This document shows positions 24,866 to 32,987 of a DNA stretch of 46,659 nt, one piece after another. The position numbers were made by a program, and so were the translations under genes. How positions within the stretch are numbered: position 1 is the stretch's first letter; every line of letters starts with the position of its first letter. Source of the stretch: Deltaproteobacteria bacterium (lineage in GTDB: Bacteria; Myxococcota_A; Polyangia; Polyangiales; Ga0077539); the NCBI GenBank assembly GCA_030694465.1, contig JAUXYJ010000093.1:1-46659 (forward strand), read 5' to 3'. The notes beneath the pieces were generated by a model. The model saw nothing but the letters and a program-made list of their open reading frames with translations. It had not been told where the DNA came from and did not search any database.

Positions 24866-25519
24866 ATGAGGAAATTTACAGACAAGACCAGCTGGCACGG
24901 GGCCCACACGAGCACACTCTTTACCGCGGCCATGCTTGAGGCGAGCGGGCGACACGCGGCGCTCGCCGAGGTCCTCAACGAGCACCTGCACCAGTGGCGC
25001 GCGCTCGAGGCCAAACGCGCAGGGGCCGAGTCCACCATCACTCGTGCTCAGGCCCAGGTGGCGTGGGCGGACTATGCGCTCGGGGTCACACTGACAGCGT
25101 TTGCCAACGACCTTCTCCGCGAGGCCGGAGGGATGCCCTTGGACAAGACCTTCAGAGCCTTCTTCGACGTGGCCCCCAGCGAGATTCTCAAGATGGCCCT
25201 TGAGGGCGAGCTCGAGCAGCTCGAGGCCAAGTGGCTCGTGGCGACGAAGGCGAAGCTCTCTCCGCGTACGACCGAGGCCCTCCAAGCGATGCGAGCCGCA
25301 GCCGAAGAGGCCAACAAGCGCATCGCAGCCCTACGCGAGGCCGTCGCCACCCGAGCGCTGTTCGCGATGGACCTCACGGCGTGGCGCGAGAGCACCGATG
25401 CCTCGCGGGTGAGCGTTTGTCTGCAACTGCAGCGATGGGCGGTCGCTCACGACGACGAGACGAGCTACGCCGAGCAGTTCTTTGCCGACAGCGAGCTTGG
25501 CCCAAGTGGCTTAAACTAG
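24866..25519 (+). CDS. helical hypothetical protein
   Basis: The 217-residue product starts at ATG 24866 behind GGGAAG. It is almost entirely helical, with heptad-like segments (LAEVLNEHLHQWRALEAKRA, EALQAMRAAAEEANKRIAAL) and no signal peptide or transmembrane helix, so it is cytoplasmic. The N-terminal motif DKTSWHGAHTSTLFTAAML and the Trp/His residues may form a pocket, but no family is recognised. A coiled-coil scaffold or regulator is possible. It is convergent with the polyferredoxin gene. Confidence 0.72.
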   Translation: MRKFTDKTSWHGAHTSTLFTAAMLEASGRHAALAEVLNEHLHQWRALEAKRAGAESTITRAQAQVAWADYALGVTLTAFANDLLREAGGMPLDKTFRAFFDVAPSEILKMALEGELEQLEAKWLVATKAKLSPRTTEALQAMRAAAEEANKRIAALREAVATRALFAMDLTAWRESTDASRVSVCLQLQRWAVAHDDETSYAEQFFADSELGPSGLN

Positions 25520-25597
25520 GCGTCCGTGAAATCGATGGTAGCTCAGGACACCGTTGCCTAAGCGCCCGGTTTCAACCCCATAAACCCTGCGAAATCC

Positions 25598-25677
25598 CCC
25601 AAATTAGGCCCTCGCCCACCCCCTGTGGCCCTATACATACTCCCAAATTAGGCCCGTACCCACCCCCCTCGGGGGTG
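25598..25677. terminator. convergent intergenic region: direct repeat and terminator hairpin
   Basis: The 14-bp sequence CCCAAATTAGGCCC occurs at 25598-25611 and 25642-25655 (44-bp period), each followed by nnnCCCACCCCC. At 25661-25677 a perfect hairpin CACCCCC-CTC-GGGGGTG follows. It lies between the convergent genes ending at 25519 (+) and 25740 (-), so a bidirectional terminator is likely. Confidence 0.55.
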
Positions 25678-25739
25678 CTCGTGGGCCTCTTTGGGGCCAT
25701 TGGCATCCGTCGTAACCCCCGAAGGGGCCCCTGGGGGGC

Positions 25740-27707
25740 TCAGGTGCGGTTGTAGTTCTCGGTCTCGAGCAAGATCACGTTGGTGCGGCTGCGGGTCTCG
25801 CCCACCGAGGTCACGTAGACCGCGGGGCGGTCTTGCACGGGGCACACTTTTTCGCAGGCGCCGCAGCCGATGCAGAGCTTGGGGTCGACGTGGGGGCGCT
25901 GGACGTGGACCATGCGGCCCTCGCGGCCGGGGACGTCGATCTCTTCGACCCAGATGGCCTTGGGGGACGTGGGGCAGAACTCTTCGCACACGATGCACGG
26001 GGTGGCCATCGACCAGGGGAGGCACCGGCCTTGGTCATAAAAAGCGGTGCCGATGGAGATGTGCGGGATGTTGCGCTCGCGGTTTCCGAGCTTCTGCTCT
26101 TCGGAGATCTTTTGGATCGCGCCGGTGGGGCACACTTGGCCGCACAGAACGCACGAGGGCTCGCAGTAGCCAATGCGCGGGATCAGGATGGGTGTCCAGA
26201 GACCTTCGATTCCCGACTGCAAAAACGCAGGGTGGAGCGCGTTGTTAGGACAGACCTTCATGCACTCTGCGCAGCGAATGCAGCGCTCTAAGAAGTCGCG
26301 CTCGGCGACCGAGCCCGGCGGGCGGATCAGCCGGTCGTAGTAGTTGGCATCCAGCGTGTCGCTCACGCGCAGAATGGGCAGCGCGCACGCACCGGCGAGA
26401 GCTGTCACGAGCGTCTTGCGGCGGTCGAGCTGTGGCGACCCCTGTGTGCTCTTGCGGTTCGGAAGCCATCGAAACTTAATGACATCTTCGGGGCACGCGG
26501 CCTCGCAATTGAAGCACGCGTGGCACTCGTCTTGGCGCCATTTGACTCCGCCCTGCGGGCTGTCTGCGCCCTGGCAGTGCACCAGACAGAGATTGCAGTC
26601 GGTGCATTTTGCGTGGTCTTTCTCCATGCCGATGAGCGCGTGCTTGGCGATCACGCCCAGCGTCGCGCCCAAGGGGCAGAGCGCGCGGCACCAAAAGCGT
26701 GGGATCCATCGGTTGGCCAAGATCACCAAGAAGAGCAGCCCACCAATGATCCAGGTTTGGTGAAAAAAGTACTGCCTTGGCTGCAGGACGGTGGCGACCA
26801 GCGCGTCGCGGGTTCCGTCGGTCGCGTGCTGAATGAGCCGAATGTTGCCCGACGAGACCGCGTCGAGGCTCCGGCCCGTGACGTAGTTGACAAAGGGCAA
26901 GACCCCGAGGCCGATGGCGCGCACGGCGATGCAAATCGGGTCAAAGAGCCCGCCGATTGCGCTGCCAAACACCGCGGCGACGAGAAATCCCAGCAAGAGA
27001 TAGTACTTGGCTTTTTGATAAGGCCGGGTCTTGTTGGCTTCGACTCTGCGCCCTCCGGTGGTGTTGCCCTTGGGGTTGGGCATGAGCCAGCCAAACAGGT
27101 GATGCAGCGTCCCAAAGGGGCAGATCCAGCCGCAGAACACCCGGCCAAACACCAGCGTGAGGGCGACAAGTCCCACGCTCCACCAGAGCGATCGATAGAC
27201 CGTGTGCGTTGAGAGAAAGGTCATCAGCGCCACAAACGGGTCTGCGAGCAAGAACGCTTCGACCGGGTACGGCATGCGGATGGTGGCGCCTCCGGCGAAG
27301 CCTCCGCGAAACTCGGTGCGCACAAGCAAAAAGAGAAAGAGCAGCAAAAAACCAGCTTGAGAGAGCCTTCGTGCGTTGCGCAAGAGCACGATGGACTTGC
27401 GCGCGGGCAGGCCGCTCCCAGGGCGCTTGGGGCGCGCGGTGAGCTTGGTCCAGAGCGTGCGCCACCGGGATGGGGCAGGCTTGGCCGTGGGCGCTGTGGG
27501 CGTGGCTGTGATGGCTGGGGTGTCTTGCTGCAGGACCGTGGCGCGTGCCGTGGGGGCCTCGCGCGCGACGGGCTCTTGGGGGCGCTTGCGTGCGGTGGCG
27601 CGGGGCTCGGGTGTGGGCTCGGGGGAGGGCGTGATGAGGGCGTCGAGGGCGTCGATGACGCCGATGGTTCCGAGCCAGGGGATGGGGCGAGGGGTGCTTT
27701 CGCTCAT
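25740..27707 (-). CDS. NapH-NapG-like fused membrane polyferredoxin
   Basis: The protein has 655 residues. An N-terminal Pro-rich cytoplasmic stretch (~1-105) precedes a NapH/NosR-CcoG-type membrane part with ~4-5 helices and two CxxxCP motifs (CGWICP at 192-197, CRALCP at 340-345). Two 4Fe-4S motifs follow (CTDCNLCLVHC at 368-378, CHACFNCEAACP at 396-407). At 429-446 lies a twin-Arg plus hydrophobic segment (RRKTLVTALAGACALPIL). A second ferredoxin part with four more clusters then follows (CIRCAECMKVCP, CVLCGQVCP, CIVCEEFCP, CIGCGACEKVCP). Known NapH carries the membrane part and NapG is a separate Tat-exported ferredoxin; here they appear fused. Electron transfer across the inner membrane is the likely role. 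Its ATG overlaps the DUF362 stop (ATGA). Confidence 0.88.
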   Translation of the reverse strand: MSESTPRPIPWLGTIGVIDALDALITPSPEPTPEPRATARKRPQEPVAREAPTARATVLQQDTPAITATPTAPTAKPAPSRWRTLWTKLTARPKRPGSGLPARKSIVLLRNARRLSQAGFLLLFLFLLVRTEFRGGFAGGATIRMPYPVEAFLLADPFVALMTFLSTHTVYRSLWWSVGLVALTLVFGRVFCGWICPFGTLHHLFGWLMPNPKGNTTGGRRVEANKTRPYQKAKYYLLLGFLVAAVFGSAIGGLFDPICIAVRAIGLGVLPFVNYVTGRSLDAVSSGNIRLIQHATDGTRDALVATVLQPRQYFFHQTWIIGGLLFLVILANRWIPRFWCRALCPLGATLGVIAKHALIGMEKDHAKCTDCNLCLVHCQGADSPQGGVKWRQDECHACFNCEAACPEDVIKFRWLPNRKSTQGSPQLDRRKTLVTALAGACALPILRVSDTLDANYYDRLIRPPGSVAERDFLERCIRCAECMKVCPNNALHPAFLQSGIEGLWTPILIPRIGYCEPSCVLCGQVCPTGAIQKISEEQKLGNRERNIPHISIGTAFYDQGRCLPWSMATPCIVCEEFCPTSPKAIWVEEIDVPGREGRMVHVQRPHVDPKLCIGCGACEKVCPVQDRPAVYVTSVGETRSRTNVILLETENYNRT

Positions 27708-28813
27708 GCGAGGATCACTGACGAAGGGGTGAGAAATCTGCGGCCAATCGCGAACGCGGCCTCGTCGGCGGCGGTGTCATCGGGGATCGCGAGGGCGTAG
27801 TCGGTGAGCGCTCCGGCGCCGTCAAACGCGAGCTCTCGCGGGCGCAGCGTGCGCCAGTCCATCGTGCCGAGTCCACGGGCTTGGCCCATGTGGAGGTAAG
27901 GGAGGTTCTCGGGACGCTGCCCAATGAGCGTGCAGCCAAACGCGTCCGCGGCGACCTGGTCCACCGTGGCGATCACCGTGTCGGTGCGCTGGGTGTCGTC
28001 CACGTTGCCGCCCTGGGGGCCATTGCGGAGCATCACGCGGATGGCATCGACGATGGTGAGCGTGGGGCGCATGAAGGTCGCGAGGTCCGCGATGCTGCGA
28101 TCAATGGACTGGTGCAAGCGGTTGCGACGGCCGCCCAAGACTCCGTACCAGTTCTTCATTGCGGCTGTGTATTTGGCCAGATTGTGATGCTTGGCCACCG
28201 GAACATTGATCACCTTGTCCGCCTCAATGAGCGTGCGATACACCGGCCACTCATCGAGCACCTCGCCCCGCAAGCGCATGGTGCGAAACCGGTGCTCTGC
28301 GGGCAAGAGCACTTGCGCCCCCGCGCGGTGCGCGCGGGTCCAGATCCCCGAGCGCTGAAAGCATCGACCCGGCTCATTGCAGCTCGCGTCGGTCACAATC
28401 ACCGAGTGCGCGCCCGCTTCGAACGCCATGGTCACCACGGCCGCGACGACCTCGGGGTTGGTGTTGGCCGCCTGCAGCGGCGTGCGGTCCCAGCCGATGT
28501 TGGGCTTGATCACCACGCGATCGCCGCGCGAGATAAACCGGGCCATGCCACCGAGGGCGTCCACCGCGTGCCGCGTGAGCTGCGTGGGCGTGGCCCCGGC
28601 GAGCGCTGCATGGGCGATGGCAAAATCACTGGGTCCCGGCGCGTTGCGCACGCGAAAATCGCGCACCTCACGGCGCCCGCTGCTCTGTGGCCCCTGCCAG
28701 CCTCCGCGGTCATAGAACCTCCGCGCGACCAGGGCGCTGGCGGCGGCGATTCCGAGGGCGCTGGCGCCACGGGTGAGCAGGTCGCGGCGTGCAAGCTTTG
28801 CGGGGTCAGACAT
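27704..28813 (-). CDS. DUF362 domain protein with Tat signal
   Basis: The 369-residue product starts at ATG 28813, chosen because it opens a Tat-type signal (LARRDLLTRGASALGIAAAS, Arg9-Arg10). The DUF362 body shows VVIKPNIGWDRTPLQAANTN, VIVTDASCNEPGRCF, VINVPVAKHHNLAKYTAAMKNWYG and a late VDAIRVMLRNGPQGG. These are hallmark segments of the family, which often accompanies iron-sulfur proteins; its reaction is not established. The stop overlaps the polyferredoxin ATG by 4 nt, so the pair is co-translated. A DUF6599 lipoprotein is encoded further upstream on the same strand, completing a recurring three-gene neighbourhood. Confidence 0.88.
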   Translation of the reverse strand: MSDPAKLARRDLLTRGASALGIAAASALVARRFYDRGGWQGPQSSGRREVRDFRVRNAPGPSDFAIAHAALAGATPTQLTRHAVDALGGMARFISRGDRVVIKPNIGWDRTPLQAANTNPEVVAAVVTMAFEAGAHSVIVTDASCNEPGRCFQRSGIWTRAHRAGAQVLLPAEHRFRTMRLRGEVLDEWPVYRTLIEADKVINVPVAKHHNLAKYTAAMKNWYGVLGGRRNRLHQSIDRSIADLATFMRPTLTIVDAIRVMLRNGPQGGNVDDTQRTDTVIATVDQVAADAFGCTLIGQRPENLPYLHMGQARGLGTMDWRTLRPRELAFDGAGALTDYALAIPDDTAADEAAFAIGRRFLTPSSVILA

Positions 28814-28922
28814 AGGATCGGTGGGTAGTGTAGTGGTCCGCGCGGTTTGCCGCAAAATGCTTCGGTGCGTGGTTCGCTTGCACCACCCGCTTCGACGTGT
28901 CCGTTGCCGGCCTCCAGCGTCG

Positions 28923-28970
28923 CCGCCATGGTGGGCCGCCATGCAAATCATCCTAAGTGCTTGAAATCAC
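28923..28970 (+). promoter_or_regulatory. CCGCCATGGTGG / TTGAAATCAC composite element, copy 1
   Basis: CCGCCATGGTGG at 28923-28934 is soon followed by a second CCGCCATG, then TTGAAATCAC at 28961-28970, 38 nt before the ATG at 29009. A matching arrangement occurs at 46365-46423, also upstream of a small plus-strand gene. The core CCATGG is palindromic. It may be a promoter/operator or a repeat family. Confidence 0.5.
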
Positions 28971-29008
28971 GTGCTCTTCACGTTGGCGCTTCTCGAGAAG
29001 AGATCCTG

Positions 29009-29206
29009 ATGCGTACGACGCAGGAGCTGCGTGAGGCCAAAGCGCAGGGGGTAAAGCTCGGTGAAGCGCGTGGAGAAGCGCGTAGGTGGACGCTGAACCC
29101 ACAGCACTATGCCCTCATCGCGCAGACCGAATCCGTCGCCCTGCTGCAGGGCTGGATCGTGCGTGCGGCCACACAGAGCTCGGCTGAAGCAGTGTTTGCA
29201 GGCTGA
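29009..29206 (+). CDS. small protein, possible C-terminal fragment of Rpn-like family
   Basis: The 65-residue product starts at ATG 29009 behind GAGAAGAGAT. It begins with a charged, repeat-like helix (ELREAKAQGVKLGEARGEAR). The C-terminal part (LLQGWIVRAATQSSAEAVFAG) resembles the tail of Rpn / PD-(D/E)XK 'putative transposase' proteins, whose ends often read W-x-x-RAxTA-x-S-x-x-x-VFA. The catalytic nuclease part is absent, so this could be a broken remnant or a small independent gene. A palindromic repeat begins 1 nt past its stop. It is on the opposite strand to its neighbours. Confidence 0.5.
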   Translation: MRTTQELREAKAQGVKLGEARGEARRWTLNPQHYALIAQTESVALLQGWIVRAATQSSAEAVFAG

Positions 29207-29207
29207 T

Positions 29208-29223
29208 CCGGCGACGTCGCCGG
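29208..29223. repeat. palindromic extragenic repeat, copy 4
   Basis: This is the fourth perfect copy of CCGGCGACGTCGCCGG. It begins 1 nt after the stop of the 65-residue gene and 22 nt before the stop of the convergent DUF6599 gene, a position suited to a bidirectional transcript end. Confidence 0.8.
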
Positions 29224-29245
29224 GTGCGCTCGGTTCTCTAGTGCG

Positions 29246-30328
29246 CTACCGATCGCGTGCGCTGAGCGTGTGGGCCAATTGTGCTTGGGCGAGCGCGAGC
29301 TTCTCTGCCCGAGAGAGCTGGCTTGCAGGTGCGTTGTCTGCGTCGGCGCCGTGGTTGGTCACCGCGACCACGGTGGTTCCGCGGCGGAGCACAACCGTCT
29401 CTCCGGCCGTCGCGAGGGTGACCGCGAAGGCCTCGTCTGCCGAAGGGGCCACCACGGTCTGCGCCGCACGACCGCGCAGCGCTGCACACAAAGCGACCGC
29501 TTCGGCCGCGGACTGCCGCTCAAAGACCGCAGCGCGATAGCGGCGTGACTGCGCGTCGCGGTACCAGCCGACCCAGCCCGCGCCGGTGCTGTCGACACCC
29601 AAGACGGCTTGGCTCACGTAGGTGGCTCCGCCCCACACGAGGCTCGCTGGGATCAACGGGGTGGCCGGCGGCGTGTCGTGCCCAGGGGCGAGCGACGCGC
29701 TCGAGCCCGCAAACGCGGGGAGCACTTCGCGCGCTGCAGCAAAGAGCGCGTTCTCGTCGGACTCTTCGCTCTCGTCCGAGATGTCTACCTGGATCAAGAA
29801 GGTCTCTTTGACAAAGACCAGCTGCGTCCGGCCCTGAAATCCCGCGGCTCCAAAGCGCACAGCCTGAGGCTCAAGTGACGCAGGGTCGCGCCCTGTCGAG
29901 AGGTTCTGCGAGTAGCGCCCCCACGCACCCAGCGCGTCCGCAAACTCGTACGCAGACACGGTCACCACGAGCGAGGTGTTGGGCTTGCGATAGTCCGTCT
30001 TGGCGTACTGCCTTACACCGTAAGCTTGGTACGAGACCGCGTCGCCGTCGATGAACTGAAACAGGTTCGCCGCGGTCGAGCGAAGCACGGGGCCGGTCTG
30101 GCGAAAGCTCCCGACAGCCACCCTCGGGAGCACCCGCGCTGCGTCGCGAAACTCGGCCGCGTCTGCGCCCGGCGCGAGGGCAGGTCCCGTGGGGCCGCTG
30201 TCAGCGACCGCGCTGGGGGTCACCGCCGGAGGGGGCGTCGGAGGAGGCGTCGGAGCTTGTGTGCGCTTGCACGCGGGGCTCGAGGCCAACAGCGCGCCGA
30301 GGAGCCAGAGAATGGTCGTGTGTTTCAT
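29246..30328 (-). CDS. DUF6599 family lipoprotein
   Basis: The 360-residue product starts at ATG 30328, with a lipoprotein signal ending in SSPACKR (Cys20) and a Pro/Thr linker. The body opens with LPRVAVGSFRQTGPVLR and has the DUF6599-type core ANLFQFIDGDAVSYQAYGV, LVVTVSAYEFADALGAWGRYS and FVKETFLIQVDIS. A C-terminal repeat-like half contains GVDSTGAGWVGWYRD. The family is of unknown function and is often found beside DUF362 and NapH/NapG-like proteins, as it is here. A membrane-attached partner of an electron-transfer complex is a reasonable inference. A 65-residue gene on the other strand separates it from the DUF362 gene. Confidence 0.8.
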   Translation of the reverse strand: MKHTTILWLLGALLASSPACKRTQAPTPPPTPPPAVTPSAVADSGPTGPALAPGADAAEFRDAARVLPRVAVGSFRQTGPVLRSTAANLFQFIDGDAVSYQAYGVRQYAKTDYRKPNTSLVVTVSAYEFADALGAWGRYSQNLSTGRDPASLEPQAVRFGAAGFQGRTQLVFVKETFLIQVDISDESEESDENALFAAAREVLPAFAGSSASLAPGHDTPPATPLIPASLVWGGATYVSQAVLGVDSTGAGWVGWYRDAQSRRYRAAVFERQSAAEAVALCAALRGRAAQTVVAPSADEAFAVTLATAGETVVLRRGTTVVAVTNHGADADNAPASQLSRAEKLALAQAQLAHTLSARDR

Positions 30329-30454
30329 AAAACCGCTGCGGCCTTGGTATGCTGGTGACTCAGGCAGAGCAAGCGCTGCGCTCGGCTGCCGCTATGAAAC
30401 CGTTGCATAGCTCCGCAATCCCCTTCGGTGTAGGCACTCGGAGCCCCACGAACA

Positions 30455-31105
30455 ATGACAGTAAAAAGACAAACCGCTCGCGGGTACGGCTCTTGCAGCT
30501 CACACGCTGTTGTGAAGCGTTCACGTGCCGCCCATGCTGGATTCACTCTCATTGAGCTCATGCTCGTGGTCGTGATCATTGGCATCGCGACGGGGATGGC
30601 GCTGCCGTCGATCCAGCAGGCGATGAGAGATCGCCGAGTGCAGCAAGCCGCGGTGAGCTTTATCAATGATTTTCGCGAGGCTCGCAGCCGGTCGACCATG
30701 CGCGGGCGCGCAGAGATTGTCCGGGTGAACATCTCGGCGGGCTTTGCCCTGGTCGAGATCGTCGAGGGCGACACGGCGAGCTGTCGCTTGTCCAACTGGG
30801 GCACTCCCCCCGCGCGGCTGATTTACCAAGAAAACTCCTGGGGAAACCCGCTCACCATGACCTCGGAGAACGTCTTTACTCCCATCGCGCCCGCCGGAAA
30901 CTTCATGGAGTACTGCTTCACTCCCTCGGGGCGGATGTTCTACCGCGTGGTCGCGGGTGGGACTTTCTACGAAGACAACGCCGGTGTGGGCGGGGCCTCG
31001 GTGGGCGGAGGATTTATGTACACGGTGGGCGACAACGTGGTGACCGCGACGGTAGTGCGGCGTGTGTTCGTTCCGCTGAATGGGATCGCGAGGTTAGCCC
31101 CGTGA
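30455..31105 (+). CDS. FimT/GspH-like minor pilin
   Basis: The 216-residue prepilin has a class III signal cut at Gly29|Phe30 in AGFTLIELMLVVVIIGI, with the conserved Glu at +5. The basic leader is unusually long (~29 residues). The C-terminal domain contains RRVQQAAVSFINDFREARSR and a GspH-like beta region (VEIVEGDTASCRLSNWG). Minor pilins of this type prime pilus assembly at the inner membrane together with PilV/W/X and PilY1, which follow here. The stop overlaps the next GTG (GTGA). Confidence 0.88.
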   Translation: MTVKRQTARGYGSCSSHAVVKRSRAAHAGFTLIELMLVVVIIGIATGMALPSIQQAMRDRRVQQAAVSFINDFREARSRSTMRGRAEIVRVNISAGFALVEIVEGDTASCRLSNWGTPPARLIYQENSWGNPLTMTSENVFTPIAPAGNFMEYCFTPSGRMFYRVVAGGTFYEDNAGVGGASVGGGFMYTVGDNVVTATVVRRVFVPLNGIARLAP

Positions 31106-31740
31106 GAGCAGCTCGGAGACACCCCATGCGCCGCAATGTGCGTGGTTATACGCTGGTCGAAGTGATGGTAGCGATCGCGGTCTTGTCCGTGGGCGTCACC
31201 GGGATTCTCTCCATGGAGAACGCCGCGATCTTGGCCAACCGTCGCGCGCACGAGGTCACTACGGCGACCAACATCGCGCGGCACTGGCAAGAGATCCTCC
31301 GCACGGACGGCTACCAATGGAACCGCCCGTCCAACCGCGATCGCAACTCAGACCTCGCGGCCGACACGCGCTACCTCTGCGCAGTCGTGGGCTGCTCGGG
31401 TATGCCCGCACGCGCGGACGCTTGGTTTGTCCCGACCGCGAATTTGCCCACCGAGTCCGCAGCGTACGACCACTGGGCGCGTCCCTTGGCCCTGGGCGCA
31501 CCGGACTCGAAGTACTGCGTCAACCTCCGGTTGGGCTGGTTTCGCCAGCCCTCGATCAACCCGATCGATCAGGGAGTGCTCCGCGCCGAGGTCCGCGTGT
31601 GGTGGTACCAAGAGGGCGCCACCCGCGACGCCACCTACAACAACTGCGGAACTGGCGCTGGCCTCGACGCGCTCGGCCGCGACGTGGGCCGTGTGCACTC
31701 GGTCTACGACGTCGCGACGGTCTGGGGGATTCCACAGTGA
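31102..31740 (+). CDS. pilV: PilV-like minor pilin
   Basis: The 212-residue product starts at GTG 31102. The prepilin cut is Gly15|Tyr16 in RGYTLVEVMVAIAVLSVGV, with Glu at +5. The globular part has two Cys clusters (YLCAVVGCSG, YCVNLRLG) and aromatic residues (VWWYQEGATRDA). Size and signal fit PilV of type IVa pilus minor-pilin operons. It is translationally coupled by GTGA overlaps on both sides. Confidence 0.87.
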   Translation: MRAARRHPMRRNVRGYTLVEVMVAIAVLSVGVTGILSMENAAILANRRAHEVTTATNIARHWQEILRTDGYQWNRPSNRDRNSDLAADTRYLCAVVGCSGMPARADAWFVPTANLPTESAAYDHWARPLALGAPDSKYCVNLRLGWFRQPSINPIDQGVLRAEVRVWWYQEGATRDATYNNCGTGAGLDALGRDVGRVHSVYDVATVWGIPQ

Positions 31741-32960
31741 AAACACCGAGATCCAGCGCACTGCGCAAGACCGTACGTGTCACGCAGCAGGCTCGCCCGG
31801 GCTTTACGATTATCGAAGTGATGGTCGCCATGGGGCTCACCTCGGTGGTGGCCGTGGGGCTCTACACGCTCTCGATGGTGGCCTCGCAGACGTTTCAGCA
31901 GCAACAGCGCGTGTCCGAGATGCAGCTCCGTCTGCGCTCGGCCATGGAGCTGTTGCGCTCAGACCTCCAGCGCGCGGGCTATGGCAGCACGCCGAACTCT
32001 GCCGTGGATCCCGCGGTGTGTCCTCGCCCTGCGGTGGTGTTGCAGGCCGTGAGTGTCGCACGTGAGAGCCCCAATCCCACGATTTTGCCTGGTGATAACC
32101 GCTTCGTAGACCCGATGCGCTTGACCCTCGTCGGCAATTTCGCTTCGACCGACGAGTACAAAATCGGCGCTGTCAACGCGAACCGCTTGAGCATCCAGCA
32201 CCGCTGGGACGAGTGGGAGCGTGTGCGCTCGGCCGAAGACATGAACCGATTGTTTCCGCCCGGTCGCATCGTGCGTGTGCGCGGGCTCGACGGAAACATG
32301 CAGTTTGGCACCGTGCGATCGACCACGTTTCGCGACGCGCGCCAGCCCATCGGCACCATGCCCACGATTGACCTCGAGCAACCCCTCGCGGTGACCAACG
32401 GGACCACCATGGGGTGTGGGTACAGCTCTACGACGGGCTGGATCGCGCCGGTCTCGATCGTCGAGTACCGCATCGCCAACGTCGCCGCACAGCAGCCCAA
32501 CGCGTATGTGGGCTCTCCCGCTTTTGTCGCCAACAAGACCGACCTCGTGCGCCGTGAGTATCGCATCGTGGGAGGCGCCCTCGCGGCGATCCCCAACTCC
32601 GAGACCATCGTGGCGGAGTACGCGGTGGACCTCGCGATCGGCGCCTCGTTTGACGAGGGCCTGACGATCACAAACGAGCCCCGGATTGTTCGCTACGATT
32701 TTAATCACGCCACGGTGCTGCAGCGACTGGGTCCGCCCACCGCGGGCACCTCGCAGGCACACCGCGCGCGCAGCATTGTCTTTCGGCTCTCGGTGCGTGA
32801 CCGCATGCAAGACCCAGAGTTTGCATGGAGCCAGCGCGCCTCGGCGCTCTTGCCCTTGACGCGATTTCGTCTGGACGCCGTGCTTCCTGGCGCCGCGCGC
32901 GTTCGTACGGCGACCTCTGAGGTCGCGCTCGTCAACGTGGCACCTCGCAACCTCCGTTAA
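31737..32960 (+). CDS. pilW: PilW-like minor pilin
   Basis: The 407-residue product starts at GTG 31737 (GTGA overlap with pilV). A longer in-frame extension back to 31317 is rejected because it is antisense-like Arg/Gly-rich noise over pilV. The prepilin cut is Gly22|Phe23 in PGFTIIEVMVAMGLTSVVAV. The long helix continues through FQQQQRVSEMQLRLRSAMELL and DLQRAGYG, the hallmark of PilW. A large beta domain follows (DNRFVDPMRLTLVGNFA, IVRVRGLDGNMQFGTV). Confidence 0.88.
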   Translation: MKTPRSSALRKTVRVTQQARPGFTIIEVMVAMGLTSVVAVGLYTLSMVASQTFQQQQRVSEMQLRLRSAMELLRSDLQRAGYGSTPNSAVDPAVCPRPAVVLQAVSVARESPNPTILPGDNRFVDPMRLTLVGNFASTDEYKIGAVNANRLSIQHRWDEWERVRSAEDMNRLFPPGRIVRVRGLDGNMQFGTVRSTTFRDARQPIGTMPTIDLEQPLAVTNGTTMGCGYSSTTGWIAPVSIVEYRIANVAAQQPNAYVGSPAFVANKTDLVRREYRIVGGALAAIPNSETIVAEYAVDLAIGASFDEGLTITNEPRIVRYDFNHATVLQRLGPPTAGTSQAHRARSIVFRLSVRDRMQDPEFAWSQRASALLPLTRFRLDAVLPGAARVRTATSEVALVNVAPRNLR

Positions 32961-32987
32961 CGCTCACTCAAAGCGCACGATCTCCCC

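Noticed and set aside
31317..31736. Longer N-terminal extension of the PilW frame
   Set aside because: It overlaps pilV in another frame and reads as Arg/Gly/Pro noise. The GTG at 31737 gives a normal prepilin leader and a GTGA overlap with pilV.
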